Assembly (NCBI GenBank): GCA_050290865.1
Contig: JBNKIW010000097.1
Location: 1-6,266 of the forward strand
DNA: 6,266 nucleotides
DNA from: JARRLC01 sp050290865
GTDB taxonomy: Bacteria; Pseudomonadota; Alphaproteobacteria; Rhizobiales; Rhodomicrobiaceae
Reading direction: 5' to 3'
In this document: in pieces, positions 1-6,127 of the stretch
Position numbering within the stretch: the first letter of the stretch is position 1
Layout of the letters: every line of letters begins with the position of its first letter
Notes under the pieces: model-generated
Told to the model about the DNA's origin: nothing
Database searches by the model: none
The model's input: the letters and a program-made list of their open reading frames with translations, nothing else
Translations under genes and position numbers: made by a program

Positions 1-249
1 GAGCGAGCGCTGCGCGGTTTTGCTCTGGGGCGGAAGTCATGGCTCTTCGCCGGCTCCGAGCGCGGCGCCGACCGCGCGGCGGCCATCGGCACGCTTGTCA
101 TGACGGCGAAACTCAACGGCGTAGATCCGCTCGCCTGGCTCGCCGACGTGCTCGCGCGCATCGCCGCAATCCCGCAAAGCCAGCTTCACGAACTCCTCCC
201 CTGGGAGTGGAAGCGGCTGAACATGCAGGCGACTGCTCAGGCAGCGTGA
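1..249 (+). CDS. IS66-family transposase, C-terminal end (partial)
   Basis: This is the last 82 codons of a transposase that begins outside the window, read in frame 1 and ending at TGA 247-249. The peptide opens ERALRGFALGRKSWLFAGSE and continues with GADRAAAIGTLVMTAKLNG, VDPLAWLADVLARI and HELLPWEW. This order (RKxWLFAGSxxGAxxAA, then a stretch of the type TAKLNGxDPxxWL, then the LLPW ending) is the typical C-terminus of IS66 TnpC-type transposases. The catalytic DDE residues lie upstream and cannot be seen, so whether the element is active cannot be judged. The stop lies about 38 bases before the likely element end, as expected for an IS66 right end. A competing reading frame at 39-311 is a shadow. 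Confidence 0.88.
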   Translation, partial: ERALRGFALGRKSWLFAGSERGADRAAAIGTLVMTAKLNGVDPLAWLADVLARIAAIPQSQLHELLPWEWKRLNMQATAQAA

Positions 250-287
250 ACAAGGCGCTCCCCCTGCGGCCTACGCCGTATGCTTAC
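1..287 (+). mobile_element. Right end of an IS66-family insertion sequence
   Basis: The transposase tail is followed by a short non-coding stretch ending in ATGCTTAC at 280-287. Read inwards from 287 on the minus strand this gives GTAAGCATACGGCGTAGG. A GTAAGC start is the known pattern of IS66-family terminal inverted repeats, so the element probably ends at 287. The next eight bases, ACATTGAC (288-295), would be the target-site duplication, because IS66 elements usually make 8-bp duplications. The left end is outside the window, so neither the inverted repeat nor the duplication can be confirmed. Confidence 0.65.
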
Positions 288-401
288 ACATTGACGCCCT
301 TATACTGCTGATCTGTTGCTCGCTCCTATCAAGCATGCAAAGCGTCCGGCAGAGCGAAAGCGCTTAATCTGTTTTTCATCGCTTCAAATGCTCTTCCAAG
401 A

Positions 402-422
402 AACTGCCCTTTAATGGCAGTT
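402..422. repeat. Inverted repeat, 7-bp stem
   Basis: AACTGCC at 402-408 and GGCAGTT at 416-422 form a perfect 7-bp stem with a 7-nt loop (CTTTAAT). The right arm extends to GGCAGTTGCC (416-425), a ten-mer that recurs exactly at 698-707. This is the first of three paired occurrences of the same 7-mer. No T-tract follows on either strand, so it is not a typical intrinsic terminator. Confidence 0.7.
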
Positions 423-554
423 GCCCTTCCGGCAGCACTGCGGATCTGTGGGCAGATTACGCAGAGACCCGAAATCCGCTCTGAGCGAAGCAAGTCGCGC
501 CCATGGTGCAATTGCGGATTGTGGCACGGGAAGCTTCGGTGTGCAGTGATTTGA

Positions 555-583
555 GCGGCAGTTTGTTGGGGATCAACTGCCGC
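555..583. repeat. Inverted repeat, 9-bp stem
   Basis: GCGGCAGTT at 555-563 and AACTGCCGC at 575-583 form a perfect 9-bp stem with an 11-nt loop. The core 7-mer is the same as in the hairpin at 402-422, but the arms are in the opposite order (GGCAGTT first). It could be a protein-binding palindrome or a folded RNA/DNA element. There is no T-run beside it. Confidence 0.7.
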
Positions 584-680
584 GATCTCTGCGCACCGTG
601 AGTGGCGGGTATTGGAGCATCGGTTCAGCAGGCGAGGCACCTGTAGGTCGAGACCGTCTTTTCGGGGCGAGACAAAACGT

Positions 681-707
681 GGCAGTTGTACTGGATTGGC
701 AGTTGCC
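681..707. repeat. Direct repeat pair GGCAGTTG
   Basis: GGCAGTTG occurs at 681-688 and again at 698-705, 17 bases apart start to start. The second copy is the ten-mer GGCAGTTGCC, which is identical to 416-425. Together with the two hairpins this makes six copies of the 7-mer in about 300 bases. Confidence 0.65.
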
Positions 708-787
708 GATGGCAGAAGAAGACGCCGCGCGGCAACTCATATCGAACCGGCAGCAGCTTCACCGCCGGTCCGCCCGTCGCCGATCCC

Positions 788-3292
788 TCAGGGCCTTGTC
801 GACTTCGCCAGCCGCACAAGGTTCAAAAACTCCGCCCGGTAACCGAATTCATCGGCTCCGCGCGCGGTCTTGGCCAGCGCAATCACGTCATCGTAATTGA
901 AGCCCTTCAGATACGGCAGGTCGCGCAAGAGCTGGCCGAACGCCGCCACCGCCACCGAAAACCGTACATCCTCCGACGCCGCCTCGATGCCGGGGAACTG
1001 CCGTGCCTTCGTGACCGGCACGGTGATCAGCTTCGACACGTCTTCTTTCGGCAGTTTGTAACGGAGTTTCAGAAATGCCAGTTCGCCGTCTTTGCCGGCC
1101 ACCGGCGCCGCAGGCTTCTCCGTCGCCTTGTCGTAGCGCAGATCGTCTACGAATTTCGGCGCGCCCACGGGCGTCACCTCGTAAATCGCCGTCACCGTGT
1201 GGCCCGAGCCGATATCGCCTGCGTCCACCTTGTCGTTGTTGAAATCCTCGCGTTTCAGGGCCCGTGTCTCATAACCGATCAGCCGGTATTCGGACACCTG
1301 CGCGGGGTTGAACTCGATCTGGATTTTGACGTCCTTGGCGATGGTGAACAGCGTGGACGACGCCTCGTCAACGAGCACCCTGCGCGCCTCGCTGAGCGTG
1401 TCCACATAGGCAGCCGCGCCGTTGCCGTTCTGCGCGAGCTTCTGCATCAGCGCGTCGTTGTAATTATTCTGCCCGACGCCGAGGATGGACAGGAAGATGC
1501 CGGTCCGGCGCTTCGCCTCAATGGTGCGCGTCAGCTCGTTTTTGTCCGTGATGCCGACGTTGAAGTCGCCGTCGGTCGCCAGGATCACGCGGTTGACGGC
1601 CGCCTTGTCGAAATTGGTTTCCGCCAGCCGGTAGGCGTCCTGCAGCCCTTGCGCGCCCGCCGTCGAACCGCCCGCGCCGAGCCGTTCGATGGCGGCAAGG
1701 ATCTTGCCCTTCTCCGCCACCTTGGTCGGCTGCAGCGCCACGCCCGAGCCGGACGCATAGGTGACGATGCCGATGGTGTCGTCCGGCTTCAGTTCGTCCA
1801 ACAGCATCCGGAAGGCATTCTTCACCAGCGGCAGCCTGTCGGTGGGACGCATCGAGCCGGACACGTCGATCAGGAAGACGAGATTGGCGCGCGGGCGATC
1901 GGCCGTTTTCAGTTCATAGCCCTTGATGCCGATATGCAGAAGTTTGTTCGCCGGGTTCCAAGGCGCCGGAACCACCGTGACGGTGGACCGGAACGGCACC
2001 TCGGCGCTCTCGGGACGCGGATAGTCGTAGGGGAAGTAGTTGATCATCTCCTCGATGCGCACAGCATCCTTCGGTGGCAGGTGCCCGCTGTTCAGCGCGC
2101 GGCGCGTGAAGGCGTAAGAGGCCGTGTCCACGTCGATGGAGAATGTAGAAACCGGCTCGGCGGCCACCTGCTTCACTGCGTTGTCGGCTGCGGCCTCGAA
2201 CTGGTCGCGATTCTCCTGAATGGTCTCCGCGGAGAGAGCCATCTTAGGTCCGTCCATCGGCTCTTCTGCCGAGAAGTAACCACCAGCGAGCGACAGTTCG
2301 CCTGTTGGCTGCTCTTCAACCACAAAGGTCAGGATCACGCGGTCAGGCGCAGAACCGGTTCTGCGGTTGAGCTTCACGCTCTTGAAAAAGCCCAGATTCT
2401 GGAGGCGCTGGCGAGCCTGATCGCCGAGAAGCTTGTTGTAAGCACCGCCCTCGGCCAGCCTAATTTCGCGGCGGATCACGTAATCGCGTGTGCGCCCATT
2501 GCCAACTACATCGATGCGCTCAATAAGGAATTGCTGGCTATCAGACTCCACCTTGTTGATCGCTGGGCCGGGCTGCGTGATGGGCTGGCCGCGGTGTTCT
2601 TTCTGCGTCAAAGTATATTCGACCTCCCCGCCCACGCCAGCGCGGTCTTCTGCAGGTGAAGCCAACTTGAGCCGCCCCTTCTTTGCGCTGCCTTCCCCTG
2701 CCAGGGGCACCCCGGCGGCGGGGCGTGGTGCGCCGCCCCTTGCCTCTGCCTCCCCGCTGGCCTGCAATTTCTTCTTCGCCAGCGCGTCCTTGATCCGTTC
2801 TTCGAGTGGCGGTGCCGGTGTGACAGCCCCGGAAGCATCAGCGACCGCGGCCGCCTCGGGTGTATCGTCTCCGGCAATATTTGCCCCGCCGAGCCGGTCC
2901 TGGATGAGCTTATTGTCCCGAGGAAATTGCTTCCCGCCCGGCAATGCCTGTGCTTCGCTTGTCGCCTGCCGGTCGGCTGTGACGGTCGGGACAGCGCCCT
3001 GCAGTCGCGGCGGAAGCGCGCGGTAAACGAGAACAGAACCGACCGTTACGACCGCAATCGAGGCCGCGAGCTTGTAGAACAGCGGAGTAACACGCATCCG
3101 ACGTCTCCTTTGCGTATGGGGTGATGCGTGTGTGAGACGGCCGGGCGCGGCAGCTTCTTGGGAGGCTGTGGAATTTTTTTCCGCAAACCCATCAAACGCG
3201 GCCATCGCTGCGGCCAGCGCAACAGCCTTCGTCCCGGCGCGCGGCTCCGGCACGGGGAGGTTTTTCAGATTCTGCAGCTCCTTCTCGGTCAT
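788..3292 (-). CDS. Membrane-anchored YfbK-type vWA protein with an inserted BamA-like POTRA segment
   Basis: An 834-residue protein. Residues 1-65 are a hydrophilic, cytoplasm-facing tail starting MTEKELQNLKNLPVPEP, followed by one membrane span at about 71-92 (LFYKLAASIAVVTVGSVLVY). Residues 100-250 are a Pro/Ala/Lys-rich linker. Residues 254-341 resemble the last POTRA repeat of BamA (see separate entry). From about 378 the canonical YfbK layout begins: the N-terminal vWA-associated domain (STFSIDVDTASYAFTRRAL, EEMINYFPYDYP), then the vWA domain at about 470-648 with an intact metal site (D476-x-S478-x-S480, T544, D574), then the YfbK C-terminal domain to 834. vWA domains bind a divalent metal and mediate protein-protein contacts; no substrate is known here. 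The gene starts 6 nt after the sigma factor stop, so the two are probably co-transcribed and coupled, and the tail could act on the sigma factor (inference). E. coli YfbK is about 575 residues, so this protein is long. A strong internal start exists at 3097. Confidence 0.9.
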   Translation of the reverse strand: MTEKELQNLKNLPVPEPRAGTKAVALAAAMAAFDGFAEKNSTASQEAAAPGRLTHASPHTQRRRRMRVTPLFYKLAASIAVVTVGSVLVYRALPPRLQGAVPTVTADRQATSEAQALPGGKQFPRDNKLIQDRLGGANIAGDDTPEAAAVADASGAVTPAPPLEERIKDALAKKKLQASGEAEARGGAPRPAAGVPLAGEGSAKKGRLKLASPAEDRAGVGGEVEYTLTQKEHRGQPITQPGPAINKVESDSQQFLIERIDVVGNGRTRDYVIRREIRLAEGGAYNKLLGDQARQRLQNLGFFKSVKLNRRTGSAPDRVILTFVVEEQPTGELSLAGGYFSAEEPMDGPKMALSAETIQENRDQFEAAADNAVKQVAAEPVSTFSIDVDTASYAFTRRALNSGHLPPKDAVRIEEMINYFPYDYPRPESAEVPFRSTVTVVPAPWNPANKLLHIGIKGYELKTADRPRANLVFLIDVSGSMRPTDRLPLVKNAFRMLLDELKPDDTIGIVTYASGSGVALQPTKVAEKGKILAAIERLGAGGSTAGAQGLQDAYRLAETNFDKAAVNRVILATDGDFNVGITDKNELTRTIEAKRRTGIFLSILGVGQNNYNDALMQKLAQNGNGAAAYVDTLSEARRVLVDEASSTLFTIAKDVKIQIEFNPAQVSEYRLIGYETRALKREDFNNDKVDAGDIGSGHTVTAIYEVTPVGAPKFVDDLRYDKATEKPAAPVAGKDGELAFLKLRYKLPKEDVSKLITVPVTKARQFPGIEAASEDVRFSVAVAAFGQLLRDLPYLKGFNYDDVIALAKTARGADEFGYRAEFLNLVRLAKSTRP
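2270..2533 (-). other. BamA-like POTRA segment inside the vWA protein
   Basis: Residues 254-341 read QFLIERIDVVGNGRTRDYVI, then RREIRLAEGGAYNKLLGDQA, RQRLQNLGFFKSVKLN, SAPDRVILTFVVEEQPTG and ELSLAGGYFS. This is the beta-alpha-alpha-beta-beta pattern of a POTRA domain and carries signatures of the final POTRA of BamA/Omp85: 'I.GN.RTRDYVIRRE', 'EG.AYN', 'NLGFFKSV', 'PDRV', 'VEEQPTG'. The last ten residues match the start of the first barrel strand ('GGYS'). The segment is in frame with the vWA domains and lies just before the usual family sequence 'RDQFEAAADN'. POTRA repeats normally bind unfolded outer-membrane proteins or Bam lipoproteins in the periplasm. A hand count of 2281-2580 gives 175 of 300 GC, towards the low end for this gene. 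Confidence 0.82.
3105..3110 (-). promoter_or_regulatory. Strong internal Shine-Dalgarno before ATG 3097 of the vWA gene
   Basis: On the minus strand, AAGGAG at 3110-3105 lies 7 nt before ATG 3097-3095. That ATG would start MRVTPLFYKLAASIAV, which places the membrane span right at the N-terminus of a 769-residue form. The upstream start at 3292 has no comparable site (its leader is CAGGCAACGGGCTGATCACGC). The upstream tail nevertheless looks conserved in YfbK-type proteins paired with sigma factors, so both starts may be used. Confidence 0.55.
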
Positions 3293-3298
3293 GCGTGA

Positions 3299-3838
3299 TC
3301 AGCCCGTTGCCTGCAAAGTGACTCGGAGCCGCTTCTTCGCCTCGTGCAGATGCCAGGATACGGTCTTCTCCTGGCAGCCCATGACGGCGGCGGCTTCGGC
3401 GTGGTTCATGTCCTCGCCATAGACGAGAAGCACCGCGTCGCGCTGCTGGGGCGGCAGGTCGCGCACCGCGTGCCAAAGCTCTGCTCCGATGAGCGCATCC
3501 TCCGGCGAGGGCGCGCGCCGGTCTGCATCCCCGTCCATCAGCGCTACGATATGAGACGGCTCGGCCGCCGCCATCCTTTGGCCGGCGCGCAGGCGGTCCG
3601 TCGCGGTCGTATAGGTGATGCGCCAGACCCAGGTGGAAAACGCCGACTGCCTGCGGAAATCGCGGATGCCGGCGGCGATCTTGAGGCAGACCTCCTGCGC
3701 AATATCCTCCGCCATCGTTCGCGAGCCGCAGAAGCGCCAGGCGAGGCGATAGATGCGGTCGTAGTAGCGCTCGATGAGCGCCGCAAACGACGCCCGGCAC
3801 CCGCCCGCCGCCTTTTCCACCAGCCCCTCGTTGCTCAT
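3299..3838 (-). CDS. ECF-type RNA polymerase sigma factor
   Basis: A 179-residue sigma-70 family protein of the extracytoplasmic-function type, which directs RNA polymerase to a small regulon in response to an envelope or stress signal. Sigma region 2 spans about residues 16-85: FAALIERYYDRIYRLAWRF, then AEDIAQEVCLKIA and FSTWVWRITYTTATDRLR, the usual '-10 melting' helices. Region 4 spans about 113-175, with the helix-turn-helix NHAEAAAVMGCQEKTVSWHL followed by HEAKKRLR. There is no C-terminal extension. The start at 3838 (MSNEGLVEKAAGG) gives the typical ECF length and N-terminus; ATG 3874 would add 12 residues, and frames reaching 4213 are implausibly basic. The stop lies 6 nt before the vWA start, suggesting one operon whose second product controls or serves this factor. 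No zinc-finger anti-sigma gene lies between them. Confidence 0.9.
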   Translation of the reverse strand: MSNEGLVEKAAGGCRASFAALIERYYDRIYRLAWRFCGSRTMAEDIAQEVCLKIAAGIRDFRRQSAFSTWVWRITYTTATDRLRAGQRMAAAEPSHIVALMDGDADRRAPSPEDALIGAELWHAVRDLPPQQRDAVLLVYGEDMNHAEAAAVMGCQEKTVSWHLHEAKKRLRVTLQATG

Positions 3839-3882
3839 CGATTCACTCAGGGCATCCCTCGCCACCGCTGCCATTTCCCTAT

Positions 3883-3888
3883 TAGACG
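3883..3888 (-). promoter_or_regulatory. Possible ECF-type -10 element upstream of the sigma gene
   Basis: On the minus strand CGTCTA at 3888-3883 (context CATCCGTCTAATAGG) resembles the -10 elements of ECF-dependent promoters, which often contain CGTC or CGTCTA. It lies 45 nt upstream of the chosen sigma start at 3838, so transcription would begin near 3876. That leaves a leader of about 38 nt for the start at 3838, and almost none for ATG 3874. No clear GGAAC-like -35 stands at the expected spacing (the region 3900-3910 reads CCAAGAAAAT), so the call is weak. If real, it would suggest autoregulation. Confidence 0.3.
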
Positions 3889-4093
3889 GATGACTCCGGC
3901 ATTTTCTTGGGGCAGGACCGAACAATTTTGCGCGCATGTCCGGTGACGACGTTGACGGCCGGCAGGAACCGGTTGGCGCGGCGGACAGCATTGGATGGCG
4001 GGTGGGTGGCATCAAGTGTATTCTGACGATGCGCAGCGGTTTATGTGCTGGGCGGAGGGATATTTTTTGGGAATTTGCTTTGGGGTTAGGGCG

Positions 4094-5923
4094 ATGCGGC
4101 GAGTGGTGGTCTGGGTGGCGTTGGCGGCGGCGATGCTGGCGGCGGGGGCTGCGGCGGTGCGGGCGGGGGAGGCGGCAGGACAGCCAAGACTCATGCTCGA
4201 CACTGGCGGGCATATGGCGCTGATCCGCGACGTCACCTTCACGCCGGACGGGCGGCAGATCGTCTCGGCGTCCGATGACAAGGTCATCCGGGTGTGGGAT
4301 GTGGCGACGGGGAAGACGCTGCGCACCATCCGCGGCGAGGCGGCGCTGGGGCCTGCGGGCAAGGTCTACGCCATGGCGCTGTCACCGGATGGTAAATGGC
4401 TGGCGGCGGGGGGATGGACAGATGACAACGAAATCCGCCTCTACGACTTCGCCTCCGGCCGCCTGGTGGCGCTGCTCAAGGGGCATGAGAACGTCGTCGA
4501 TGGCCTCGCCTTTTCGCCCGATGGCCGCCATCTGATTTCGGGGAGCAAGGACGAGACCATCATCATCTGGGATATCGAAACGAAGCGCTTGAAACACCGC
4601 CTCAAGGGCCATCGCGACGATATCTACGCGGTGGGCTTCACCGCCGATGGCGCGCGCGCCGTGACCGGCTCTGATGACCATGAGTTGCGGCTGTGGTTGG
4701 TGGCGAGCGGCGCGTTGCTGGCCACCATGACCGGCCATGGCGATAAGGTGGTGAGCCTTGCCGTGGACAGGCAAGGCCGAATCGCCTCGGGGGATTGGTC
4801 GGGCGAAATCCGGCTGTGGGACGGGCGGACGGGCCGGCTCCTCAAGACGCTCGCCCGGCAGAAGACGACGGTAGGCAGCCTCAGCTTCAGCCCGGATGGG
4901 AAGTGGCTGCTGTCTGGCGTCGGGTTTCAGGGCCCCGGCAACGACTGCCACGTCTACAACACCGTCAGCGGGGCGGAGACCGTCACCTATCGCGGCCATG
5001 ACAATATCGTCCTCGCCACCGCCATCAGCCCCGATGGACGTTGGGCGGCAACCGGCGGGTTTCGTGGCGAAATTCACATCTGGGACTTGAAGACGGGCGA
5101 GCGCCGCAAGGGGCCAGATGGCCAGCCTTTGACGCTCGGCGGCAGCGGGCGGCCGGTCTGGGCCGTAGGCGTCTCGGCCGATGGGCGGCGGATCGGGTGG
5201 GGGCATCACGACAACGGCGTGAACAATGGCCCGCTCGAATATGCCCTGACGCTGCCCGCGGGCGGTGCACCGCTCACCGGGCCGGTGGTCGTCGGCGATG
5301 GCGCCTTCCTCCGCGCGAGGGCGGAGCTGGACGGCTGGTCGCTCGAGCACCGCAAGGGCGGCCATTATGGCTATGACGCCATCCTCGACATCAAAAAGGG
5401 CGGGCGGCTGGTTAAATCCATCGAACGTAGCTCCACCGATGGCTACGATCACCGCGCCTACAGCTTCACCCCCGATGGCGAGACCATCATCTCCGGCGGC
5501 ATGAATGGCGTGCTCACCGCCTATGACCGCGCCGGCAACACGCTCGGCGCGTTTCTTGGCCATGAGGGCGATGTCTGGGCCGTCGCGCCCTCACCTGATG
5601 GCCGATACCTCGTCTCCGGCGCCGCCGACCAGACGCTGCGGCTGTGGAACCTGAAGGCCCGCGAACTGCTCGTCACCCTGTTTCGCGGCACCGACGGCGA
5701 ATGGGTGATGTGGACGCCGCAAGGCTATTACGCCGCCTCGCCCAAAGGTGGCACCCTCGTCGGCTGGCATATCAACCGTGGCCCGGAGAAGGCCGCCGAC
5801 TTCGTCACCGTCGCCCAATTCCGCAGCAAACTCAACCGCCCGGACATCGTCGCCCAGACAATCCGGTACGGCAACGAAGCCCGTGCTATTAAGGAGGCCA
5901 ACGAAGCCGCCAAACGCCGTTAG
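4094..5923 (+). CDS. Secreted WD40 beta-propeller protein, N-terminal part of a WD40-caspase protein
   Basis: A 609-residue protein. It starts with a signal peptide (MRRVVVWVALAAAMLAAG, likely cut after AVRA at about residue 24), so the propeller would lie in the periplasm or outside. WD repeats are clear at about 40-69, 87-118, 131-160, 173-202, 215-243, 302-331 and 490-519, with degenerate ones at 256-289, 353-370 and 454-478; typical units read FSPDGRHLISGSKDETIIIW. The end (GTDGEWVMWTPQGYYAASP, LVGWHINRGPEKAADF, RPDIVAQTIRYGNEA) is the characteristic hinge found between propeller and caspase-like domain in bacterial WD40/peptidase C14 proteins. Here a TAG at 5921-5923 stops the frame just after the hinge. 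The protein could work as a stand-alone binding scaffold or be a decayed gene. The start at 4094 was chosen for its signal peptide; its ribosome binding site (TTAGGG close to ATG) is weak, and an in-frame ATG at 3995 is the alternative. Confidence 0.85.
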   Translation: MRRVVVWVALAAAMLAAGAAAVRAGEAAGQPRLMLDTGGHMALIRDVTFTPDGRQIVSASDDKVIRVWDVATGKTLRTIRGEAALGPAGKVYAMALSPDGKWLAAGGWTDDNEIRLYDFASGRLVALLKGHENVVDGLAFSPDGRHLISGSKDETIIIWDIETKRLKHRLKGHRDDIYAVGFTADGARAVTGSDDHELRLWLVASGALLATMTGHGDKVVSLAVDRQGRIASGDWSGEIRLWDGRTGRLLKTLARQKTTVGSLSFSPDGKWLLSGVGFQGPGNDCHVYNTVSGAETVTYRGHDNIVLATAISPDGRWAATGGFRGEIHIWDLKTGERRKGPDGQPLTLGGSGRPVWAVGVSADGRRIGWGHHDNGVNNGPLEYALTLPAGGAPLTGPVVVGDGAFLRARAELDGWSLEHRKGGHYGYDAILDIKKGGRLVKSIERSSTDGYDHRAYSFTPDGETIISGGMNGVLTAYDRAGNTLGAFLGHEGDVWAVAPSPDGRYLVSGAADQTLRLWNLKARELLVTLFRGTDGEWVMWTPQGYYAASPKGGTLVGWHINRGPEKAADFVTVAQFRSKLNRPDIVAQTIRYGNEARAIKEANEAAKRR

Positions 5924-6127
5924 GCTGAGGCCGTCGCCCGGTATCTCCCGTCGGTGATTACCATCGCCAACCCAGCCGAGGGCGGCAGCGACGGCGTCGT
6001 CACGGTAGACGAGTTGGGGCTGTACGTGAAGGAGCGGGTGAAGGATTCGACCGCCGGCCAGCAGCACCCGGTGGAGACGCGCCAGCAGGAGACGCGCAAC
6101 ATTCCATTTGCGAAGGTGCTGCGGTGA
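5924..6127 (+). pseudogene. Remnant of the caspase-like C-terminus, in frame after the TAG
   Basis: Directly after the TAG the same frame stays open for 67 codons to TGA 6125-6127. It reads AEAVARYLPSVITIANPAEG, then GSDGVVTVDELGLYVKERVK, DSTAGQQHPVETRQQ and ETRNIPFAKVLR. The first part fits the linker that usually leads into an Ig-like segment before the caspase domain. The second part ('DGVVTVDEL.LYV..RV', 'QHPV', 'NIPFA') fits the very end of bacterial caspase-like domains. The Ig-like segment and the whole catalytic core, including the His-Cys dyad, are absent between them. The junction therefore lies near 5976-5996 (around PAEGGSDG), and the deletion kept the reading frame. A CAG-to-TAG change would explain the stop. 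No ribosome binding site or start codon suggests separate translation. Confidence 0.72.

Larger units (their letters stand above)
288..787. other. Gene-poor stretch between IS end and vWA gene
   Basis: About 500 bases with no convincing gene. Open frames exist on both strands (for example minus 640-329, 103 codons), but they lack a ribosome binding site, a recognisable domain or any periodic signal, and their translations look like random GC-rich peptides. The sequence is less GC-rich than the flanking genes in places (for example 361-400). Its only clear structure is the GGCAGTT/AACTGCC repeat cluster listed separately. It may be a degenerate or interspersed intergenic repeat, or the scar of older insertions. 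I see no strong rho-independent terminator for the vWA operon here. Confidence 0.6.

Noticed and set aside
329..640. 103-codon minus-strand frame in the intergenic region
   Set aside because: No ribosome binding site and no recognised domain; it runs through the two GGCAGTT hairpins, which suggests non-coding repeat sequence and not a gene.
746..769. Stem ACCGGC/GCCGGT just downstream of the vWA stop, as a terminator
   Set aside because: Only a 6-bp stem with a 12-nt loop and no T-tract on the minus strand, too weak to call an intrinsic terminator.
350..787. CRISPR array or tandem repeat in the intergenic stretch
   Set aside because: The repeated unit is only 7-10 bases, spacing is irregular and orientation alternates, which does not fit a CRISPR array.
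686..2659. 657-codon open frame on the plus strand opposite the vWA gene
   Set aside because: It is antisense to a gene with clear domains, its translation is Arg/His-rich with no recognisable fold, and long shadow frames are common in GC-rich DNA.
3952..3980. TTGACG at 3952 as a sigma-70 type -35 for the WD40 gene
   Set aside because: At the proper spacing there is only GC-rich sequence (GGCGCG) and no -10 box.
3299..4213. Sigma factor starting at 4213 (304 residues)
   Set aside because: The extra N-terminal 125 residues are Arg/His/Pro-rich without family similarity and would overlap the divergent WD40 gene; the ECF domain fits a start at 3838 (or 3874).
4382..5563. 393-codon open frame on the minus strand opposite the WD40 gene
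   Set aside because: It mirrors the repeated WD40 codons, has no domain or ribosome binding site, and is best explained as a shadow of the real gene.
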